DNA of 64,000 bases from Cellulophaga sp. BC115SP (GCF_009905545.1 NZ_JAAALB010000006.1:124001-188000), one strand, 5' to 3'. Shown: positions 42,479-53,050, counted from the stretch's first letter. A program made the numbers and translations. Notes: generated from the sequence alone by a model not told the origin.

Positions 42479-44902
42479 TTATTTTCTAATTACTGCTCCG
42501 ATTTCTTTCTCGAATCCAGCCATTAAACGCTCCATTGTTTTGTCAATTACTTTATCTGTCAATGTTTGTTCATTGTCTTGTAAGATAAAGCTTACCGAGT
42601 AAGACTTTTTACCCTCGCCCAAGTTTTCGCCTTGATATACATCAAATACGTTGATTTGGCGCAACAAGTTCTTCTCATACTGTTTTGCCAATTTCTGAAT
42701 TTGGTCAAACGTAACTTCTTTATCTAATACTAGCGAAAGGTCACGACGAACTTCAGGGAATTTAGACAATTCAGTAAATACCACGTTTTCTTTGTATTGT
42801 TTGAACAAATAGTCCCAATCCAAATCAGCATAGAATACCGCTTGTTTTACGTCGGTAGCCTTCGCCAATTTTGCTTTTACCAAACCTAGGCTTACACATT
42901 CTTTTTTGTTGATAACATAGTTCAAGCCATATTCAAAAGTAGCAGAACCTTCGATTGGTCTTGTTTGGAAATCTTTGAAACCTAGACTTTTCAACAATTT
43001 AGTAACTACATTCGCCAAAGTGTGGAAAGAAATCTTTTCAGATTTTGCCTGCCAAGTCTCTGCCGAAATATTACCTGTTATGTAAATCGCTAAATGGCGT
43101 TTTTCTACGTATTTGTCGTTTACTTTATGATAAGTTTTCCCGAAATCAAACAATTTCAAATCCTTCTGGCGACGGTTGATATTGTGAGCCAATACTTCCA
43201 AACCTGAGAAAACCATTGATTGACGCATAACCGCCAAATCTTCTGATAACTTGTTTAGAATTTCAACATTTTCACCTTGTAAATCACTTTGAATCAAAGC
43301 AGCATAAGAAGGCTTTGTCAAAGAGTTGGTAATGATTTCAGAAAAACCACTTCCAGCCAATCCTGTAGCAATTTTCCATTGTAATTTATCACGGTCTTTT
43401 GCAGGGAAATCAGAAAGATAGTCTGTTCCTAAATTTTCTGAAAGTTCAATATTGTTGAAACCGTACACACGTAAAATTTCCTCAATAATATCAGCTTCAC
43501 GCGTAACATCAACACGGTATGGAGGAACAATGGCTGTAAAACCAGCTTCAGTTTCTTCAGTGATTTGAATATCTAACGATACCAAAATAGACTTGATAAG
43601 GTCTTTTCCTAATTGTTTACCAATCAATCGGTCGATATTGCGATAAGTAACAGGTACCACAAAATCTTGAATTGGAGTTGGATAGAAATCTGAAACTTCA
43701 GAAGCAATCACACCGCCTGCTAATTCTTGAATCAACAAGGCTGCATATTTTAAAGCATATAATTTAGCATTTGGATCAGTCCCACGTTCAAAACGGAAAG
43801 AAGCATCCGTTTTCAATCCATGACGTTGTGCTGTTTTACGAACAGAAGCAGGATCAAAATACGCTACCTCCAAATATACACGAGTTGTTTCGTCTTTGAT
43901 ACCCGAAGTAGCACCACCAAACACACCCGCAATACCCATTGGCTCTTCAGCATTACAAACCATCAAATCTGTTTCGCCTAAAGTACGCTCAACTTCATCA
44001 AGTGTGGTAAACTTAGTTCCTGCTGGTAAAGTTTTTACCACTACTTTTTGACCTTTGATGGCACTCCAATCATAAGCGTGCATGGGTTGACCCAAACCAT
44101 GACAAATAAAATTGGTAATATCAACGATGTTATTGATAGGACGCAAACCGATGGTAATCAACGCATTTTGTAACCATTCTGGTGAAGGTTTTACCGAAAC
44201 GCCATCGATAGTTACTCCACAGAAACGTGGACAAGCTTGTGCATCTTCCACAACAAGCTCGATTGGGAAATTTGTATTATCTACTTTGAAAGCCTCCACT
44301 GATGGCAAGGTAATCTCACGACCCGTAGCAGCTTTAATATCACGAGCTACTCCCCAGTGAGATGCAGCATCGGCACGGTTTGGTGTCAAACCGATTTCAA
44401 TCATATAATCTGCTTCAAGGTTGAAGTATTTGGTGGCAGGCGTACCATTTGGTAAATCTGTATCCAAAACCAAAATACCATCATGCGAAGATCCGATACC
44501 AATTTCGTCTTCTGCACAAATCATCCCTTCAGACAAATGTCCGTAAGTTTTTTTACTAGAAATAGCAAACACAGGTTTTCCTTCTTTGTCATAAAGCGTT
44601 GTTCCAACTGTTGCTACAATCACTTTTTGACCAGCGTCAACATTGGCTGCACCACAAACGATTTGTGAGGGTGTTTCTTGACCAATATCTACTGTAGTAA
44701 GGCTCAATTGCTTTTCTTTCACCATAAATCGTTCGCAAGTAAGTACTTCGCCAACAACAAAGCCTTGTAACCCACCTGGGATAGAATCGTGACGCTCGAT
44801 GCCCTCTACCTCCAAACCAGTACCTGTCAACATTTGGTCTAGCTCTTCGGGAGATTCATTAATTTCGATGAACTGTTTAAGCCAATTAAGTGAAATTTTC
44901 AT
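42479..44902 (-). CDS. pheT: Phenylalanine-tRNA ligase beta subunit
   Basis: This 807-residue PheT starts MKISLNWLKQFIEI. It has an N-terminal EMAP-like tRNA-binding domain (about 40-150), B3/4 editing domain (about 210-390), B5 (about 405-475), the catalytic-like core, and a C-terminal FDX-ACB domain ending LMAGFEKEIGAVIRK. With PheS (not in the window) it charges tRNA-Phe and edits mischarged tyrosine. A TAACTTTG box at 45027-45034 gives a leader of about 120 nt containing a possible hairpin. Confidence 0.97.
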   Translation of the reverse strand: MKISLNWLKQFIEINESPEELDQMLTGTGLEVEGIERHDSIPGGLQGFVVGEVLTCERFMVKEKQLSLTTVDIGQETPSQIVCGAANVDAGQKVIVATVGTTLYDKEGKPVFAISSKKTYGHLSEGMICAEDEIGIGSSHDGILVLDTDLPNGTPATKYFNLEADYMIEIGLTPNRADAASHWGVARDIKAATGREITLPSVEAFKVDNTNFPIELVVEDAQACPRFCGVTIDGVSVKPSPEWLQNALITIGLRPINNIVDITNFICHGLGQPMHAYDWSAIKGQKVVVKTLPAGTKFTTLDEVERTLGETDLMVCNAEEPMGIAGVFGGATSGIKDETTRVYLEVAYFDPASVRKTAQRHGLKTDASFRFERGTDPNAKLYALKYAALLIQELAGGVIASEVSDFYPTPIQDFVVPVTYRNIDRLIGKQLGKDLIKSILVSLDIQITEETEAGFTAIVPPYRVDVTREADIIEEILRVYGFNNIELSENLGTDYLSDFPAKDRDKLQWKIATGLAGSGFSEIITNSLTKPSYAALIQSDLQGENVEILNKLSEDLAVMRQSMVFSGLEVLAHNINRRQKDLKLFDFGKTYHKVNDKYVEKRHLAIYITGNISAETWQAKSEKISFHTLANVVTKLLKSLGFKDFQTRPIEGSATFEYGLNYVINKKECVSLGLVKAKLAKATDVKQAVFYADLDWDYLFKQYKENVVFTELSKFPEVRRDLSLVLDKEVTFDQIQKLAKQYEKNLLRQINVFDVYQGENLGEGKKSYSVSFILQDNEQTLTDKVIDKTMERLMAGFEKEIGAVIRK

Positions 44903-45026
44903 TGTGTATAAAATTAGATAATACCTTGCTAGTGCAATCTTGTTTACTCAAGTATTGGGAAAGTGCTTTAGCACCTGAGTAATGATATTATGAGTTGTTG
45001 TTTTTCCGTATTTGTATTTGAGAGCG

Positions 45027-45034
45027 CAAAGTTA
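45027..45034 (-). promoter_or_regulatory. Candidate -7 box (TAACTTTG) of pheT
   Basis: This is an exact minus-strand TAnnTTTG match, 125 bp from the pheT start. Confidence 0.45.
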
Positions 45035-45073
45035 CAAGTTTTACGCTTTTTGTACTTGCTTGATTAAAACAAA

Positions 45074-45106
45074 AACTCCGTAAGTCCTTGAAAAACTTAC
45101 GGAGTT
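45074..45106 (-). terminator. Intrinsic terminator of the DUF3857 operon
   Basis: On the minus strand AACTCCGTAAGT pairs with ACTTACGGAGTT, followed by TTTGTTTT, 28 bp after the last gene of the array. Confidence 0.88.
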
Positions 45107-45133
45107 GGTCATTAAGGGATTATTCAGGGGTTT

Positions 45134-47050
45134 TTATAACTTCAAAACCATCTGCGCTCGGTCAGCTTTTGAGATTTTTTTGTAAAAATCTATCAATTCA
45201 GCAAATTCATTGGCCTTATATTTTCCATTGTTGCGTGTAAACTTACGAGTCAACAACAACTTAGTACCTTGTAATTGGTACTTTACTTGGAAGGTACCAA
45301 ATTTTGACGTGAAGCTTACATCAGTTGGCAACGCCTCCACAGCCTGATAAGTTGGTAGTTGAATTTCTATCTCGTCATTATAGGATATATTATTAAATAG
45401 CTCAACATCCATTGTGCGAGGCTCGGAGCCTGATGATGGTACACCATCTTCTTTGTAAAAAATGGATGGTGTCACAAATAATCTCGATCCGCTTGGGGAG
45501 GTCAACTTCTTCAAATCTGCATCAAAAGCAATTTGAACACTTGGTATTTTATCTCTATTTTCTTGTAATGCAATTTTACTCAACTGTGCATTGCCCAAAT
45601 AAAAGCTCTTTAAAAGAGAGGTCGTTGTCTTTTCCTGATTATTTTCATGAATTAAACCAACGACATCGTCATAAAAAATCCCTTTGAAATTAGCATCAAT
45701 TTTTGCCTTTGCTGAACCATCAGCACCTAATTCCATTTTGACTTTTCGGCTAACTTGATTGTCTTTTGCAGACAAAGCAGGTGTTTTGACCAATACGCCT
45801 CCAGTAGGTGTAGCCAAAAGAGTATGACGATTGGCTGTAAAATTGGATAAATACCCAAAAGGATTCGTCTGAGAAGTACATTCAAGCCAAATGGTATCTT
45901 TGGGCATAGGTACACACAAAATAACGTGGTTGAATTGTTGCGCTGGAAAGTCCGTCAGAATATCGGCGGTAGCTTCCCCTGCTTTTATCGAAGCATAATG
46001 CGACTCGACACCAATAGTTTTTAACATAGCTTTTGTAAAAAAACTTAGTGCCTTACAATCTCCATATCCTTTTTCGGCTACTAAAGAAGCCTCAAAAGGT
46101 TGCAAGCCTCCAATCCCCAACTGAATACTAATATATCGGGTATGTTGTTGAAGGTATTCATATACCTTTTTGACTTTTGCTTCTTGTGTAGTTTCTCCTT
46201 TGACAAGTGACTGGATTTCATTTACTACTCTAGGAGGTAGCGTTTCTCTTCCTTTGTTGAGCAAATTATCAAACTCTCCAACTTTTTGCCAAGTAGAAAA
46301 ATCACCTTTATAACCATCCATTTCAAACGTAGCAGGAGCCGTCCATACACCCGGGCCACGCTCAGACCAAGCTGGAGCATAAGGCTCATGAGCCTTAATC
46401 GGGAGATTGCTAACTTTCCATTTATACACCGTATTAGCACCATTCTGAGATTTTTCGACCGATGCCACGCCATTGATTTCCTTATATCGTAATTGCATAT
46501 TGGCAGGCATCTCTATTTGTAAGCTACTGGCTTGTACTGACACATCGTCGGTATCATCGCCAGGGAACCATGATTCATAGTAAGCCATTCTCTTATCGGA
46601 CACTTCGTAGGAATACTCTACCGTAAATGGAAAGTTCGCATAGTTGAATTGTACCGATTTATAACGATAATCATCGAATAGATTGGTTTCTGATACGTTA
46701 CCTATGTCTTTTATTTCCTCTTTTTTGAGCTTACGAAGCTTATTGCCAGCAGCATCGTAAAGTACGCCTTCGAGGTCGGTCACTTTCGAGAGTTTGTTAT
46801 AATCGATATAGAGATGTCCATATTTGAGCCCTTCTTCATCGAGAATTGTAATAACTGTATGTTTTTTTCTAGTTAAAAAACCTTCATTTTTTACAATTAA
46901 TAGATTTTCGTCTGTACGAATTACAGCGTGAGCCTTTTCCTTTAATTTATCAGGAATACCTTGTACATTCCAAACCACTGTTTGGGCTACAATAGGATAA
47001 GAAAAGCACATTAGTAATAAAACTTTTAGCAATCGTGTAGTAAACATCAT
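45134..47050 (-). CDS. DUF3857/transglutaminase-like secreted protein D (Cys and His retained)
   Basis: This 638-residue protein is read from the ATG at 47050, which lies 5 bp after the stop of the preceding gene; an ATG at 47074 would overlap it and weaken the signal peptide (MMFTTRLLKVLLLMCFSYPIVAQ). It has an N-terminal DUF3857 beta-sandwich (about 45-230), a transglutaminase-like domain (about 275-400) and a C-terminal DUF2569-like beta part. In the transglutaminase domain, Cys is present in GYGDCKALSFF (C332) and His in FNHVILCV (H375); the third residue is Glu (WLECTS). It is the last of four tandem genes and the only one that appears catalytically competent. Confidence 0.87.
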   Translation of the reverse strand: MMFTTRLLKVLLLMCFSYPIVAQTVVWNVQGIPDKLKEKAHAVIRTDENLLIVKNEGFLTRKKHTVITILDEEGLKYGHLYIDYNKLSKVTDLEGVLYDAAGNKLRKLKKEEIKDIGNVSETNLFDDYRYKSVQFNYANFPFTVEYSYEVSDKRMAYYESWFPGDDTDDVSVQASSLQIEMPANMQLRYKEINGVASVEKSQNGANTVYKWKVSNLPIKAHEPYAPAWSERGPGVWTAPATFEMDGYKGDFSTWQKVGEFDNLLNKGRETLPPRVVNEIQSLVKGETTQEAKVKKVYEYLQQHTRYISIQLGIGGLQPFEASLVAEKGYGDCKALSFFTKAMLKTIGVESHYASIKAGEATADILTDFPAQQFNHVILCVPMPKDTIWLECTSQTNPFGYLSNFTANRHTLLATPTGGVLVKTPALSAKDNQVSRKVKMELGADGSAKAKIDANFKGIFYDDVVGLIHENNQEKTTTSLLKSFYLGNAQLSKIALQENRDKIPSVQIAFDADLKKLTSPSGSRLFVTPSIFYKEDGVPSSGSEPRTMDVELFNNISYNDEIEIQLPTYQAVEALPTDVSFTSKFGTFQVKYQLQGTKLLLTRKFTRNNGKYKANEFAELIDFYKKISKADRAQMVLKL

Positions 47051-47054
47051 AGTA

Positions 47055-49019
47055 TTATTTTTTTTGAAGAACAATCATTTCATTGTGTTTGGCCACAATA
47101 TGGTCATAAACAGTACGAATGGCCTGATATTCGTCCACACTATAAATAGATTTTTTGAGTTGTATTTGACTGGTTACGATAATCACTTTTCCGCCTTGAT
47201 ATTGTGCCACCGTAAAATTAAATCTACCACCATCCTCAGGCAATGTAACTCTAATAGCCTTAGGCAGTTCTACGACTGCATAATTATCAGGAATAGTATA
47301 TTTACAAGTAATAGTCTCTTCGGTAGGATAGGTAAAATCTATTGGAAAAGCTCTTTCGGTACTAACAAAAGGGTGTTCGGTTGTGCCATCATAAGGGATT
47401 GTTTTAAGATAGATTTTACCATTTGTAACACTATATCCCTCTGGGTTTTTCCCTGTCACGGCTATTACAGGTTGAACATCCGTATCTGTATTGGAAAAGC
47501 CCTCAAATTCTACCAAAGCTTTATCGATAGTAGAAAGTTTTTTACGAAACTTTTCTGCAAACTTTTCTTTACCTAATGCATTATATTCGGTACGATAGTC
47601 AATGGCTTGATACCCTACCCCAGCATAAGTAATTTGGCTCTCAAGTTCTGATTCTTTTTCCCCGAACGTAAATTCCATATTAATCATCTCTCCACTTTTC
47701 TCAGGTGTACGAATAGGAAGCCATTGAGATTTATTACTAATTAATAAACGACCTTCGCCCACCATACAAAAACTTGGTAATAATCCCCAGCGAAGATTTT
47801 TATCAGTTACATCTAACAAGACATCCTTTCCTTTGATATTGACATGAGCTAAAGTATAATTGAATCTAGTAATCATAGGGTAATCTTTCCATATCCGACC
47901 GTGCTCACGGGTGCTGATTACTACAGGATTGGCCTCTATTCCGACCTGACGAAGTAGCGAAATAAGCAATAAATTCAGCTCAGTACCTGAGCCTGTTTTA
48001 CGGTTGAATACCTCCTTCAATGGGTTTTTGGTAAATAGATATTTATTACCGTCCCAAGTAAAATTACTTTGCACATATTTATAAACTTCTTTTGCCAATT
48101 CAAGCGTATCTGTTTTTTGACTTTTGAGACTTTGAGCAGTAGCCTCAAAAGCAGATATTTTGCTTATTCTTCCTCCCAAATCCTCGTCAATCAATAATTG
48201 CTTGTCAAAAGCAGGCCAATCCATCGAAAGGTTTTTAGGCTTACTCATACCATCTACAATGTATTCAGCTAGCTCAAAGTGGATTTTTCGCGTATAATCA
48301 TCTAAGTTGGCAACATACTTTTCACGATTCAGGGCAGGAACATTCAACATCAACCATTGGCAAGTGCGATACTCGTCGGCTGTTGCGCATTTATCAAATG
48401 AAAGTTTGCCTTCACAAGCCTGCATCAAAATACGATAGGCTAAATTGGTTGGAGAGCTAAAGGTATATTCACTTCGCTCACAAGGAATATTATACTGAAA
48501 ATACCAATCTTTAGGTTTGAAAGGATACGGCGACCGAACAACATAAGAATATTCAATGATGGAACCTTCTTTTACTTTGGGTAAAGTGAAGCTTACTTTA
48601 TCATAAGATTTATCATATTTTCCTTTAAATATATCCTTGGGATCGAGCTCTTCAATTGTTATTCCATCATTTGCAAAATTGTAGGTTCTACCTTTTACGT
48701 TTTCGATTGTCTCTATATTTTGTTGGTTATCATCTTTGTAGAGGAAGAGTGTTTTTGTGGCACGTTCGAAAGCACTTTTTTTCAAGACTTTGATTCTGGT
48801 AAAGTATTGATAGGCGATTTCATATCCTCCTTCTGAGTTTTTATAAACCCATCCATTTCCATAATTCATCATGATATAAGCTTCGGCAGAAGAATCCTTG
48901 GCATATTCTTTTTTCTTCAAATCCTCTACTTTTACATCAGGAAAGGTGGGTAGTTCTCGTTGGGCATTGGCCATAAAAGCCATCGAAAGCATTAGTAGTA
49001 AAATAGTTACTTTTTTCAT
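47055..49019 (-). CDS. DUF3857/transglutaminase-like secreted protein C (Cys, His replaced)
   Basis: This 654-residue protein has a clean signal peptide (1-20, ending ANAQ), then a DUF3857 domain and a transglutaminase-like domain. At the Cys position the sequence reads GSGTELNLL (T346), and at the His position FNYTLAHV (Y388); the Asp is kept (LLDVTD). An added STREHG motif follows the Cys-site helix and is shared in form with proteins A and B. It is closest to protein B over its full length. Probably a periplasmic or surface binding protein rather than an enzyme. Confidence 0.87.
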   Translation of the reverse strand: MKKVTILLLMLSMAFMANAQRELPTFPDVKVEDLKKKEYAKDSSAEAYIMMNYGNGWVYKNSEGGYEIAYQYFTRIKVLKKSAFERATKTLFLYKDDNQQNIETIENVKGRTYNFANDGITIEELDPKDIFKGKYDKSYDKVSFTLPKVKEGSIIEYSYVVRSPYPFKPKDWYFQYNIPCERSEYTFSSPTNLAYRILMQACEGKLSFDKCATADEYRTCQWLMLNVPALNREKYVANLDDYTRKIHFELAEYIVDGMSKPKNLSMDWPAFDKQLLIDEDLGGRISKISAFEATAQSLKSQKTDTLELAKEVYKYVQSNFTWDGNKYLFTKNPLKEVFNRKTGSGTELNLLLISLLRQVGIEANPVVISTREHGRIWKDYPMITRFNYTLAHVNIKGKDVLLDVTDKNLRWGLLPSFCMVGEGRLLISNKSQWLPIRTPEKSGEMINMEFTFGEKESELESQITYAGVGYQAIDYRTEYNALGKEKFAEKFRKKLSTIDKALVEFEGFSNTDTDVQPVIAVTGKNPEGYSVTNGKIYLKTIPYDGTTEHPFVSTERAFPIDFTYPTEETITCKYTIPDNYAVVELPKAIRVTLPEDGGRFNFTVAQYQGGKVIIVTSQIQLKKSIYSVDEYQAIRTVYDHIVAKHNEMIVLQKK

Positions 49020-49031
49020 TAGTGTTAAGGT

Positions 49032-51002
49032 TTATTTGGGTTGTTTTTGGAGAACGATTTGTTCACGATGCTTCCCCAATACAAGATCAAAAATTTGACG
49101 GATACTCTGATACGCCTCGACTTCGTAAATAGCCTTTTTAAACTGCAATTGGCTTGAAACAATTATCGTTTTGCCTTCATTTTGTGCTTGTACTGTAAAT
49201 ACAAAACGACCTCCATCGTTAGGCAACGAAGCACGTACCGATTTTGGCAATTCAATGATTTTGTAATTATCGGGTATGTTTATTCTACAAGTGATGATTT
49301 TTTCTTGAGGATAAGTAAAATCTACAGGAAAATTTCTCAATGGATTGGGCAGAGGATGTTCCTTTATTCCTTCAACAGGTAAGGCTTTGAGATAAAGAAA
49401 TTTATCTGATTCATGATATGCCTCCGAAATTATTCCCTTCAATCTGATTGAGGCTTGGGATTCTGTATTAGTCGAATCCAACCCACTCAAAGAAACAACG
49501 GGTTTCTCTATCACATCAGCCCTTTTTTTGAGTGCTTCAATGTATTTTTCTTTTCCTAAAAGCAGGTATTCTATTCTAAATATAGCAGATTGGTAATCGT
49601 TGCCCGAATAGTCAATTTCTGTATCTATTTCACCTGTATTTTGCGCAAAATTTACCTGAACATTTACTAAAGTTACAGCCTTTGCAGGGCTTTTGATGGG
49701 TATCCATCTACAGTCATCTTGCTTGATTAATCGCCCTTCGCTTACCATGCAATATTGTGGTAACATCTCCCATTTCAAAAATCGATTTGATGCATCTAAA
49801 AATATCGATTTCCCTTGAATTTGTGCATATACCAAGGTATAATCAAATCGCTTGAAGGCTGGAAATTCTTTCCAAGGACGGCCATTGCCTCGCGTGTTGA
49901 TGATGAGTGGATAGGCGTCGATACCGACTTGTCTCAATAGGGAAATCAACAGTAAATTCAATTCTGTTCCTGTTCCAGCTTTTTGGTCAAACACCCTTGT
50001 AATTGTGTTATCGGGTATTAGCTCATAACCTGGCAAGTGCCTAAAGTTATCACGGATGTAATGATAAACTTCCTTCGCTAAAGCTAAAGTATCCAGCTTT
50101 TTTGCAAGGAACTGATTGAGGATTGGTTGAGCAGCCTCTACTGAAACTATACTTTTTCCAAAAAGCTTTGACCTCAACAAATAGTTATCAAAACTTGGCC
50201 AATCGAAGGCTAATTTCTTAGGCTCTGACATACCAGGCATAATATATTCAATGAGTTCAAAATGAAGTTTACGTACATAATCGTCTGTAGATGCGGCAAA
50301 CTCTTCTTTTCTTATAGCTGGAATATCATGCATAATCCAGTGACAAGAGACCATTCTTTTGCTCACAATACAAGTATCTACGTCAAATTTTCCTTCGGTA
50401 GCTTGTTCGATAGCTCGGTAAGAAAAGTTTTTGGGATATTCAAAAAAATACTCACTAACCTCAGTAGGAAGATCCTTCTGAAATAACCAGTCTTCAGGAT
50501 TAAAAGGAATCGGAGAATGGACGACATAAGAGTACTCGATGATAGAGCCTACTTGTACTTTTGGGAGGACAAAGCTTAACTTTTCAGTTTCTGAATCAAT
50601 TTTACTCTTGAAAATATCTTTGCTTGTAAGCTCTATTTCTTCGATTTGACCACCAACCAGATTATAAGTTTTACCCTTGATATCCTTGATTCTATCGATC
50701 AGTTGACGATTTTCTTTAGCAAAAAATCGCTCGTAGGTAGCTAATTTGAAAGCACTAGGTTTTAATATTTTGATTCGTACAAAAACTTGGTAGGCAATTT
50801 CATAGTGATCGAGCTCATCGTACACCCAAGTATGTCCGAAGTTTTGCATATAGTAAGCCTCTGCACTCGAATCTTTATCATACTTATTACTTTGTAGATC
50901 CGCAAGTGTAACAGGACGAAACGGAGGAAGATGCGTAAAGGACTGAGCTTTTATTACATTTATTTGGAAGAGTAATATAATCAGCAAAAGCAATTTTTTC
51001 AT
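49032..51002 (-). CDS. DUF3857/transglutaminase-like secreted protein B (Cys, His replaced)
   Basis: This 656-residue protein is read from the ATG at 51002 (MKKLLLLIILLFQINVIKAQ, signal peptide) rather than one 33 bp upstream. It aligns closely with protein C (SSAEAYYMQNFGHTWVYDE against SSAEAYIMMNYGNGWVYKN; GTGTELNLLLISLLRQVGI against GSGTELNLLLISLLRQVGI). Thr replaces the transglutaminase Cys (T346) and Tyr the His (Y388). NTRGNG occupies the place of STREHG. It lies 12 bp upstream of gene C, in the same operon. Confidence 0.87.
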   Translation of the reverse strand: MKKLLLLIILLFQINVIKAQSFTHLPPFRPVTLADLQSNKYDKDSSAEAYYMQNFGHTWVYDELDHYEIAYQVFVRIKILKPSAFKLATYERFFAKENRQLIDRIKDIKGKTYNLVGGQIEEIELTSKDIFKSKIDSETEKLSFVLPKVQVGSIIEYSYVVHSPIPFNPEDWLFQKDLPTEVSEYFFEYPKNFSYRAIEQATEGKFDVDTCIVSKRMVSCHWIMHDIPAIRKEEFAASTDDYVRKLHFELIEYIMPGMSEPKKLAFDWPSFDNYLLRSKLFGKSIVSVEAAQPILNQFLAKKLDTLALAKEVYHYIRDNFRHLPGYELIPDNTITRVFDQKAGTGTELNLLLISLLRQVGIDAYPLIINTRGNGRPWKEFPAFKRFDYTLVYAQIQGKSIFLDASNRFLKWEMLPQYCMVSEGRLIKQDDCRWIPIKSPAKAVTLVNVQVNFAQNTGEIDTEIDYSGNDYQSAIFRIEYLLLGKEKYIEALKKRADVIEKPVVSLSGLDSTNTESQASIRLKGIISEAYHESDKFLYLKALPVEGIKEHPLPNPLRNFPVDFTYPQEKIITCRINIPDNYKIIELPKSVRASLPNDGGRFVFTVQAQNEGKTIIVSSQLQFKKAIYEVEAYQSIRQIFDLVLGKHREQIVLQKQPK

Positions 51003-51076
51003 AACTACATAGTGTTCTCGGTCAGATTCAAACACCTACCTTCCACAACGCGTAGAAGGTAGGCTATATAATTTCA

Positions 51077-53050
51077 TTACTTCTTCTTCAACACAATCTG
51101 TTGGAGGTTACGTTGTTCTATCAAATCAAAGACTTGTCTCAAATCATGATATTCCTCCGCATAGAAATACGTTTTCTTAACAAATAGCTTGTTCATAAAA
51201 GCAATCTGGCTCCCATTGGCAAATATTTGATATGTATAATTGACCATTTTGTCGGGCGTAACAGCTTTTACAGATTTGGGCAATTCTTCTACCACATACC
51301 CTTCAGGAAGATTGATCATAATGGTAGAAAGGTCGTCCTGCAAATACCCAAAGTTGACAGGAAATTTGCGGTCTTTATTATGAAAAGGATTTTCGGTATC
51401 GATTAAGCCAAAGCTAGGTTTGATATACATACGCTCGCCAAGGATATTGACAGCTTCTGACACTTCGGCATCAATAGAAATAGTAAAAGCATCTTCATAT
51501 TTGCTCTGACCTGTCACTTTAAAGGATTTGATTTGAAGGTTGGGATATTCCTTTTTCAGGTATTCACCTAAAGCTTTTTCACCTTCCTTCTGATAGACTT
51601 TACGCATAGCCATAGCTGCATACCCTTGAAAAAGTAAATCTCCCTTTATCTCAGCATCGCCATTGGCTTTTACGGTGACCAATACGCTTTGAGCGGCAGT
51701 ATATTTTTCTTTCGGGGTAATTTCAACCCATTCTCCAGTACCCGAAGCTACGATTCTTCCTTGTTGATTAAGACAACGAAATGGCACGCTACCTGCTTTA
51801 CACATAGGGTCGGTGGCATCTAATAACAACCATTGCTGATTAGGCATCAAAACGCCAGCTACCACATAGTTAAAGCGCTTTTCTAACACCTGTGTCTCAT
51901 TGACCATACCATGATTACGGGTACTCAAAATCAGGGGTTGGGCTTCATATTTGAGTTCTTTCAAAATAGCTACTAGCAAAAGATTTAAGTCTGCGGAGTT
52001 TCCTAGCTTACTTTCCAATACCTTTTTACGAGTATTAGAGCCATACATACTTGCATCCCCATTCCAGAGTACTGCTTTTTGAACGTAATCAAGCACTTTG
52101 TTTAAATGCGCCAAAGTATCTGAATCTGTCCGTTTTAGGAAAGGTACAATATCTCTGACGGCGCCATCAGGTTTGGCAAGTTTACCAAACGAGTCATAGC
52201 CCAATAATGCTGCATCCAAATTTTCCCAAGTCAATGAAAAGTTTTTACTAATGCCATTAGGTGGTACATACGCCGCGATTTCGAACTGTATTTTAGCAGT
52301 AAAGTCCTCTATGGTAGTTGTGTAAGGCTCTTCTTTGATAGCAGGGGCATCTTTTACGGCTAAATGATATTCCGTACTTGCATAACTTGAACCTTCAAGC
52401 ATGAGGCTCGATTGCTCTTGTTTGGAAATGACGAAAGGCTCATACCCTTGCGTATGTAATCTAAACATATAGAAATTAGGAGCATTTACCCAATACTCGC
52501 TCCAAAGCGTAGGAATCGAATGCTGAAAACGCCACGTAGGAATTTCGGTATCATAGTTGGATTGGATTTGATACGTAAACTCAACTACGCTACCTTCCTG
52601 AACATTGGGTAGTGTAAACTTGTGGGAAGTAAAGTTTTTGTCAGATTTGTTCTCAAAAATGGCTGTTTTTTCCAATTTGTCAACCTGAACTTTACCACCC
52701 ACCAAACGGTACGTTGCCCCTTTGATTCCTGAAATAGATTCTTGATTTCCCCCTCGTGTTATTGTCTCGAAGGTAGCCCAATCATAACCAGATTTTTTTA
52801 AAATCTTGATTCGACGATGGTGGGTAAACATGGTCTTTAGACCAGAAGAATAGTAGGCATAAGTCAAGGTTGCATAGTCACAAAGAATCACTGCAGAGGC
52901 AGAAGAATCAATCGAGTAAACTTTGGCTTCGAGGTCTGATGTGGGAATATCACCAAATTTGATCGGTGATTTCTGAGCCAAAAGGCCGTTAAAACTGAAG
53001 ATTAAAGCAATTAGCAATACCTTAAACTTAAGTGCAGAAAAATAATTCAT
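51077..53050 (-). CDS. DUF3857/transglutaminase-like secreted protein A (Cys, His replaced)
   Basis: This 657-residue protein is the first of the four. It has a signal peptide (1-25, FNGLLAQ), a DUF3857 domain (about 55-240) and a transglutaminase-like domain where Ala replaces the Cys (GNSADLN, A353) and Tyr the His (FNYVVAGV, Y395); LLLDATD keeps the Asp. STRNHG is present. It is more diverged from B and C than they are from each other. A TATTTTTG box at 53165-53172 may start the operon. Confidence 0.87.
   Translation of the reverse strand: MNYFSALKFKVLLIALIFSFNGLLAQKSPIKFGDIPTSDLEAKVYSIDSSASAVILCDYATLTYAYYSSGLKTMFTHHRRIKILKKSGYDWATFETITRGGNQESISGIKGATYRLVGGKVQVDKLEKTAIFENKSDKNFTSHKFTLPNVQEGSVVEFTYQIQSNYDTEIPTWRFQHSIPTLWSEYWVNAPNFYMFRLHTQGYEPFVISKQEQSSLMLEGSSYASTEYHLAVKDAPAIKEEPYTTTIEDFTAKIQFEIAAYVPPNGISKNFSLTWENLDAALLGYDSFGKLAKPDGAVRDIVPFLKRTDSDTLAHLNKVLDYVQKAVLWNGDASMYGSNTRKKVLESKLGNSADLNLLLVAILKELKYEAQPLILSTRNHGMVNETQVLEKRFNYVVAGVLMPNQQWLLLDATDPMCKAGSVPFRCLNQQGRIVASGTGEWVEITPKEKYTAAQSVLVTVKANGDAEIKGDLLFQGYAAMAMRKVYQKEGEKALGEYLKKEYPNLQIKSFKVTGQSKYEDAFTISIDAEVSEAVNILGERMYIKPSFGLIDTENPFHNKDRKFPVNFGYLQDDLSTIMINLPEGYVVEELPKSVKAVTPDKMVNYTYQIFANGSQIAFMNKLFVKKTYFYAEEYHDLRQVFDLIEQRNLQQIVLKKK

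Noticed and set aside
44903-45026. Phe attenuator or T-box-like leader before pheT
   Set aside because: A leader of about 120 nt and one possible hairpin exist, but no Phe-rich leader peptide, T-box motif or terminator was found.
47064-47576. 170-codon frame antisense to DUF3857 gene C
   Set aside because: Shadow of a real gene; no start context and Cys/Phe-rich shadow composition.
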